DNA of 9,663 bases from Candidatus Nanopelagicales bacterium (GTDB lineage Bacteria; Actinomycetota; Actinomycetes; S36-B12; UBA10799), in NCBI GenBank assembly GCA_025455985.1, contig JALOLM010000133.1, positions 1-9,663 on the forward strand, written 5' to 3'. The notes beneath the pieces were generated by a model. That model was not told where the DNA came from. It saw only the letters and a list, made by a program, of their open reading frames with translations, and did not search any database. Below, one piece after another: positions 5,741 to 9,663 of this stretch; position 1 is the first letter of the stretch, and each line of letters starts with the position of its first letter. Both the position numbers and the translations under genes were made by a program.

Positions 5741-7174
5741 TCACACGGTGCGCAGGTAGGCCGTGAACACCGGGTTGGGGGCGATGGTGGGGGCGGACTC
5801 CGCGATGGCGTCGAGCACCTCGAGGGCGGTTACTCTGCCCACACGCGCGCCGTAGAGCGCGGCGATGAACGGTGCACTGGAACGCCCGTCAAGGCCGTGC
5901 AGGTACACCGTCGACCCCTCGCCGCGCAGGTCGGCCAGCATTCGCACCGCCTGGTCGGCCACCAGCCCGAGGTTCGGGTTGTCGTCCGGCTGGCTCGAAT
6001 CGATCAGCCACACATTGATGTGCGAGGTGGACGCGACTCCCGGGACGGGCATCTGATCGCTGCCCAGCGGATGCAGCGACATGATGGTGTCCACCCCCGC
6101 GGGCAGTGGACGTAACCCAGCAGCCCCGCCGAGGTACACCCCGGGGTCGACGGGGTGCTGGATCACCGGAACGTCCCCGGGATCCTCACCGAACAGAGCC
6201 GGCCAGGGCTGGCGGTGCAAGACCTGCCAGACCAGCCGGACCACGTCGATGTCGCCGATCCCCGGCCATCCGTGCACCTGCCGGCGCCACTGAAGGGGAA
6301 TAGCGGAGACCCCCCATCTGGCTCCCAGCAGTCCCCCGGCGATCGCACCTGCGGTACCGGTGTCACCCCCGGCGCTGATGACCAGCCGCAAGGTTCGTTC
6401 GAAGTGCTCGGGGCCGTCGTCGTCGACATTGTTGATCGCCGACCAGACCGTCTGGATGAGATGGGTGACCAAGCCGTTGTGCAAGGCGAAGTCCTGGGGC
6501 AGTCCGATCTCCGCGCGGGTGATCAGCTGCTCCCAACCGGATTGGCTGGCTTCAGGAAGCCACGGCAGGCCCGCAGAGAGGTCGAACCGGCCATACAGGA
6601 TGGCGTTGCGCTGGGCGAGGTTCCATAGCGCACACGCTTGCGCCGCCTGCGGGCTGCCATGGGTCAGTCCGCTGTAGAGCTGCGAGACCGCGGTCAACTG
6701 ATCGGGGTCGTGCAGGTAGCCCAAGGTCAGGGGCGTCGTGCGCATCAACGACGCGTTACCCGCAGGCGAGGTCGTGTCCGGTCCCTGGTACTGCCTTGCC
6801 TCGCGCCGCAGAGACTCGGCGCCCACAGCCGGGTCGTACGCGCTGAGCACCTTGGTCACGATGGGGGCGACGTCCTTGGCCGTCGAGAACCACTGAGCCC
6901 ACCGGGCGGCGACCGCGTCTTGCCCAGCGTCGGTGGCCAGGTCGGTGCCGACTGCCAGCATCTCCAGCAGGGGCAGCGCCATGTCCATGTCGTCGGCCCA
7001 CTCGCCGGCGCCGTAGGGACCCAGCCCACCTACGCGCATCTTCACGCGGTCGGGGTCGGGCGGCGGTTCGAAGGCATAGCCGTTCCCGAGCGCATTGCCG
7101 ACAGCCATGCCAACCATGGCGCCGGTCGCCCGGTCTTGCTGCGCGGCCGTGAGACCGTCCACATTCGGGTTCAT
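5741..7174 (-). CDS. ADP-ribosylglycohydrolase-like protein fused to a phosphatase-like domain; catalytic residues lost in both
   Basis: This is a 477-residue protein. Residues about 14-310 resemble the ADP-ribosylglycohydrolase (DraG/ARH) fold, which removes ADP-ribose using two Mg ions: GAMVGMAVGNALG (18-30), GEWADDMDMAL (57-67), GNASLMRTTPL (139-149), GGDTGTAGAIAGGLLGARWG (269-288). Residues about 360-477 resemble a dual-specificity phosphatase domain as in related actinobacterial fusions: INVWLIDSSQPDDN, then VYLHGLDGRSSAPFIAALYG (423-442). Several signature residues differ: family GDALG is GNALG (Asp to Asn27), TDDT is ADDM (60-63), GGDTDT is GGDTGT (Asp to Gly273), and the phosphatase HCx5R is HGLDGRSS (Cys to Gly427, Arg to Ser433). 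The frame is otherwise clean, so I infer a pseudoenzyme that may bind a ligand without catalysis. The ATG at 7174 follows GGGGAGG by 3 nt; the GTG just before it is an alternative. It lies 58 nt after the PAC2 gene and ends 1 nt from the convergent M20D gene. Confidence 0.85.
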   Translation of the reverse strand: MNPNVDGLTAAQQDRATGAMVGMAVGNALGNGYAFEPPPDPDRVKMRVGGLGPYGAGEWADDMDMALPLLEMLAVGTDLATDAGQDAVAARWAQWFSTAKDVAPIVTKVLSAYDPAVGAESLRREARQYQGPDTTSPAGNASLMRTTPLTLGYLHDPDQLTAVSQLYSGLTHGSPQAAQACALWNLAQRNAILYGRFDLSAGLPWLPEASQSGWEQLITRAEIGLPQDFALHNGLVTHLIQTVWSAINNVDDDGPEHFERTLRLVISAGGDTGTAGAIAGGLLGARWGVSAIPLQWRRQVHGWPGIGDIDVVRLVWQVLHRQPWPALFGEDPGDVPVIQHPVDPGVYLGGAAGLRPLPAGVDTIMSLHPLGSDQMPVPGVASTSHINVWLIDSSQPDDNPNLGLVADQAVRMLADLRGEGSTVYLHGLDGRSSAPFIAALYGARVGRVTALEVLDAIAESAPTIAPNPVFTAYLRTV

Positions 7175-7232
7175 CACCCTCCCCGTTCGGCCTAATCATG
7201 GCAGGGCGAGGGCCAAAACGTCGATCTTCGTG

Positions 7233-8117
7233 TCAGTCCGATTCGTCCTGGCCTGCCAGGAATTGCTCGATCTGATCCATGAGCTCGTCGCTGCTGGGCA
7301 ACGGCCAGCTGGCCATGTCCGCATCGTGCTGCTGCTCGAGGGCGGCCACGACCTCCTCGTTCTCGGTGCTCGCCGCGATCGACTCGTCGATCTCCTGGCG
7401 CACCCGCGCGGCCAATTGCGGCAGCTCTCCCTTGTCGATGGTCAACTGCGCGGCCCGGCTGATCTCATCGAGGACGGTTATGGCCCCTGTCGGGTACTCG
7501 GTGTTGACCAAGTAGTGCGGGATGTGCACGGCGAATCCCTGGGCCGGGATGCCGGCGCGGCCGGTGGCGAACTCGATCAAGGTCGTGAGGCTGCCCGGCA
7601 CGTCGACGCGCTCGACTGGGCCCGGCCGTGCCTCAATCGTGGACGGGTCGCTGGCGTGCGGGGTCACGAGCAGGTCGCGGGTGTGCGGGGACGGCCACGG
7701 AATAGCCTGCAGCCCGATGGTCTTGCCCATCTTGTAGTGCTCGGCGAGTTCGATGACGGTCTGCGCGACTTGTTGCCAACCGAGGTCCGGCTCTGGGCCG
7801 TGCATCATGAGGAACGGCTTGGAGTGGTTGTCCCAGAACAGGTCCAAAGTCAGCCGCGGCATGTCGATGTCGGAGAAGTGGTCGCGGTCGAACGTCATCA
7901 CCGGGCGCCGGGCGCGGTAGTCATAGATGTCGTCGATGCTCAGCTCTGCGACCTTCTGGTGGGGCAGTGTGGTGATCATGTGGGAGACCGCTTGCCGGAT
8001 GCTGTGACCGGCGTCCACGAAGCCGGAGAAGGCGTGGACCATCGGCAAGTCCTTGGGGACCTCCGTCATGTGGATCGTCACGCGTGGGTGCATGTCATGT
8101 GGAACGGTTGAGCCCAC
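7233..8117 (-). CDS. PAC2-family (proteasome assembly chaperone 2-like) protein
   Basis: This 294-residue protein has the marks of the bacterial PAC2 family: AFSGFVDAG (29-37), DDIYDYRARRPVMTFDRDHF (62-81), FLMMHGPEPDLGW (102-114), GIPWPSPHTR-like IPWPSPHTRDLL (139-150) and GFAVHIPHYL (194-203). The last 60 residues are Glu-rich and probably helical (QQHDADMASW to the end). Actinobacterial genomes usually carry PAC2 proteins; their link to the proteasome is by homology to the eukaryotic chaperone and is not established for most of them. The start is unsure: the GTG at 8117 is directly abutted by AGGAGG, too close for a normal ribosome site, and the ATG at 8093 has none. It probably heads an operon with the ADP-ribosylglycohydrolase-like gene and is divergent from the GAF regulator. 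Confidence 0.9.
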   Translation of the reverse strand: MGSTVPHDMHPRVTIHMTEVPKDLPMVHAFSGFVDAGHSIRQAVSHMITTLPHQKVAELSIDDIYDYRARRPVMTFDRDHFSDIDMPRLTLDLFWDNHSKPFLMMHGPEPDLGWQQVAQTVIELAEHYKMGKTIGLQAIPWPSPHTRDLLVTPHASDPSTIEARPGPVERVDVPGSLTTLIEFATGRAGIPAQGFAVHIPHYLVNTEYPTGAITVLDEISRAAQLTIDKGELPQLAARVRQEIDESIAASTENEEVVAALEQQHDADMASWPLPSSDELMDQIEQFLAGQDESD

Positions 8118-8174
8118 CCTCCTATTCCGCTGGTACTCGACGCTGGTCTTTAGGGACAGGAATGCGTCGACGGA

Positions 8175-8204
8175 TTGGGAATATGGGCGTTACCGACGTA
8201 CTCT
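8175..8204 (+). promoter_or_regulatory. Candidate promoter for a leaderless GAF-regulator mRNA
   Basis: TTGGGA (8175-8180) and TACTCT (8199-8204) are separated by 18 bp and fit -35 and -10 boxes. TACTCT ends 6 nt before the ATG at 8211, and no Shine-Dalgarno sequence is present, so the transcript would begin at or next to the start codon. Confidence 0.5.
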
Positions 8205-8210
8205 GCCGAC

Positions 8211-9494
8211 ATGTCGCGCGGCCTGCCACCCACCCATTGGGTGGCTCCGGATCTGGGCTCTGTGGCCCGGGCGGTGCGCACCGCTCAGGAGCGCTTCTTG
8301 TCCGGGGATGCCGCAGCTGTGCGCGGCGTGCGTGACCTGGTGGCCGACTCATGGCGGAGAAGCGTGCGGCAGGGTGTCGATCCCGGTGCCGATGCTCCGC
8401 CTCTGGTGTGGGACGCCGGGGAGTTGGCAGCCGCCCGTTCGCAGTCGCCGCTAGCCGGTGCCATGCCGATGATCCGGTCTCTGCTGACCGATCCGGCCGA
8501 GGCCAGTGGTCATGTGGTCGCTGTCGGGGATGCGGCGGGCCACTTGCTCTGGGTGGAGGGTGACAAGGGTCTGCGGGCCCGCGCGGAGACTATGGGATTT
8601 GTCGTGGGGTCGCAGTGGTCGGAGGGCGCGGCCGGGACGAATGCTCCGGGCACCGCCTTGACACTCAACGCCCCCGTGCAGATCTTCGCCTCCGAGCATT
8701 TCCGCGGCATGGTCCAGCCCTGGAGTTGCACAGCGGTGCCTATCCACGATCCTCATACCGGCCGCACGCTGGGAGTGCTGGACGTCACGGGGCAGGAACA
8801 GGTGGCCACCCCGCAGGCCCTCGCGATGGTCCGGGCAACAGCGATGGCGGTTGAGCAATGGCTCGCGTCCCAACAGCCGGCCACCGCGAGCGTGCACCTG
8901 AGCGTCCTGGGCCGGGACAAAGCACTATTGCGCCGCGAGGGCCGCGACTACCAGCTCAGCGCGCGGCACTCCGAACTGCTGTTGCTACTGGCCGTGTCCA
9001 CCCAGGGGCTCAGTGCGGAGCGGTTGGCGGTGCTGCTGCACGAGCACGACGTAGCGCTGGTGACGGTTCGCGCGGAGATGGCTCGGCTGCGCAAGATCCT
9101 GGGCGAGGGGTTCCTGCAATCCCGGCCGTACCGCCTGACGGAAGTGGTCACCACGGACGTCCAGGAGGTACTCGACGCGCTCGACCGGGGTGACACACGC
9201 GCTGCCATGACGTTGTACTCCGGGCCGGTGCTGCCCTCCTCGCAGTCCCCGGAGATCGCTGAGTTGCGCGGTGATCTTCGTGCCCGGGTGCGGCGGGCGG
9301 CTCTGGCCTCGCGGGACGCCGACGCGCTGCTGCGGTTCGCCATCGGAGAGGACGGCCGCGACGACGTCGAGGTGCTGCAGGCGGCGCTGGTGGCTCTGCC
9401 GACGACATCGCCCAAGCGCATCGGGGTCACCGCCAGGCTGGACCGGCTGCAGCGACTGATGGCGGTCCCGCGGCCCCGGGTCCCTCGTCTGTGA
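8211..9494 (+). CDS. GAF-domain transcriptional regulator with C-terminal winged-helix domain
   Basis: The 427-residue protein has three parts. Residues 1-90 are a helical lead (VARAVRTAQERFLSG, RDLVADSWRRSVRQGVDP) seen in AcoR-like regulators. Residues about 98-215 are a GAF sensor domain, with WSEGAAGTNAPGTALTLNAP (136-155) and the block from EHF at 162 through PWSCTAVPIHDPHTG to GVLDVTGQE (188-196). Residues about 228-315 read as a winged-helix DNA-binding domain of OmpR/SARP type (YQLSARHSELLLLLA, LSAERLAVLLHEHD, VTVRAEMARLRKILG, RPYRLTE). The tail (320-427) is helical and may be a short BTAD-like region. Unlike true AcoR there is no AAA+ sigma-54 activation domain and no Fis-type HTH. 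In other actinobacteria similar regulators often sit beside alcohol or aldehyde dehydrogenase genes; that is from memory of genome contexts and the next gene is outside the window. The start is set by the -10 box 6 nt upstream. Confidence 0.85.
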   Translation: MSRGLPPTHWVAPDLGSVARAVRTAQERFLSGDAAAVRGVRDLVADSWRRSVRQGVDPGADAPPLVWDAGELAAARSQSPLAGAMPMIRSLLTDPAEASGHVVAVGDAAGHLLWVEGDKGLRARAETMGFVVGSQWSEGAAGTNAPGTALTLNAPVQIFASEHFRGMVQPWSCTAVPIHDPHTGRTLGVLDVTGQEQVATPQALAMVRATAMAVEQWLASQQPATASVHLSVLGRDKALLRREGRDYQLSARHSELLLLLAVSTQGLSAERLAVLLHEHDVALVTVRAEMARLRKILGEGFLQSRPYRLTEVVTTDVQEVLDALDRGDTRAAMTLYSGPVLPSSQSPEIAELRGDLRARVRRAALASRDADALLRFAIGEDGRDDVEVLQAALVALPTTSPKRIGVTARLDRLQRLMAVPRPRVPRL

Positions 9495-9528
9495 CGGGCT
9501 GGGTGGCTGGTTCTGCCGGGGCCCGTTG

Positions 9529-9651
9529 GCGTACTTTTCGGGTTGGGTCGCAGGCCGAAACCCTCTTGATCAACCCGATAAGTACGCTTTGGCGCCCGAA
9601 ATGTCGCAAAGATGGGTGATTGGGCGTACCTTTCGGGTTGATCAAGAGGGT
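9529..9651. repeat. Three alternating copies of a 17-nt core; two form a 28-nt inverted repeat
   Basis: The core GCGTACYTWTCGGGTTG occurs on the plus strand at 9529-9545 (copy A), on the minus strand at 9571-9587 (copy B) and on the plus strand at 9624-9640 (copy C). Copies B and C continue past the core as TGATCAAGAGGGT-like sequence, giving a 28-nt inverted repeat (9560-9587 and 9624-9651) identical at 26 of 28 positions, including 18 in a row. A can pair with B (16 of 17) or B with C, so two hairpins are mutually exclusive. It lies 34 nt past the regulator stop. It might be a bidirectional hairpin terminator, a set of operators for the regulator, or a REP/MITE-like dispersed element. Confidence 0.85.
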
Positions 9652-9663
9652 GCGCCAACCTGA

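Overview
The window is high-GC DNA with the look of an Actinomycetota chromosome. The evidence is a tRNA-Glu / tRNA-Asp / tRNA-Phe cluster, a PAC2-family protein of the actinobacterial type, a GAF plus winged-helix regulator typical of the phylum, and start codons placed 6-7 nt after TAnnnT boxes, as in leaderless actinobacterial genes. I cannot place it below phylum level from sequence alone.

Positions 1-2352 are accessory DNA in decay. They hold a GNAT-type toxin gene with an internal TGA, a short-chain dehydrogenase that has lost its nucleotide-binding loop and reading frame, and a VapB/VapC-like pair whose antitoxin is intact but whose PIN toxin has a deletion and a stop near its N-terminus. 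Positions 2353-3027 hold no recognisable gene, but contain three copies of a 9-mer spaced exactly 23 bp apart.

Positions 3028-3304 are a tRNA cluster on the minus strand, transcribed Glu, Asp, Phe. Asp and Phe fold normally. The Glu gene has a normal body and 3' side, but its 5' acceptor strand does not pair with its 3' strand.

Positions 3437-5739 are a two-gene plus-strand operon: a GCS2/YbdK-type carboxylate-amine ligase and an M20D amidohydrolase, joined by a 4-nt start/stop overlap. One enzyme makes and the other breaks amide bonds. One nucleotide beyond it, convergent on the minus strand, lies a two-gene block of a PAC2-family protein followed by an ADP-ribosylglycohydrolase fused to a dual-specificity-phosphatase-like domain. 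That fusion protein has an intact reading frame but lacks signature catalytic residues in both domains, so it looks like a double pseudoenzyme.

Positions 8211-9494 encode a GAF-domain regulator divergent from the PAC2 gene, with its own leaderless-type promoter. The last 170 nt are non-coding and contain three alternating copies of a 17-nt core, two of them extending into a 28-nt inverted repeat. These could be operators, a hairpin, or a dispersed REP-like element.

The best leads are the double pseudoenzyme, the mispaired tRNA-Glu, and the terminal inverted-repeat cluster. I do not see a complete new defence or mobile system in this window.
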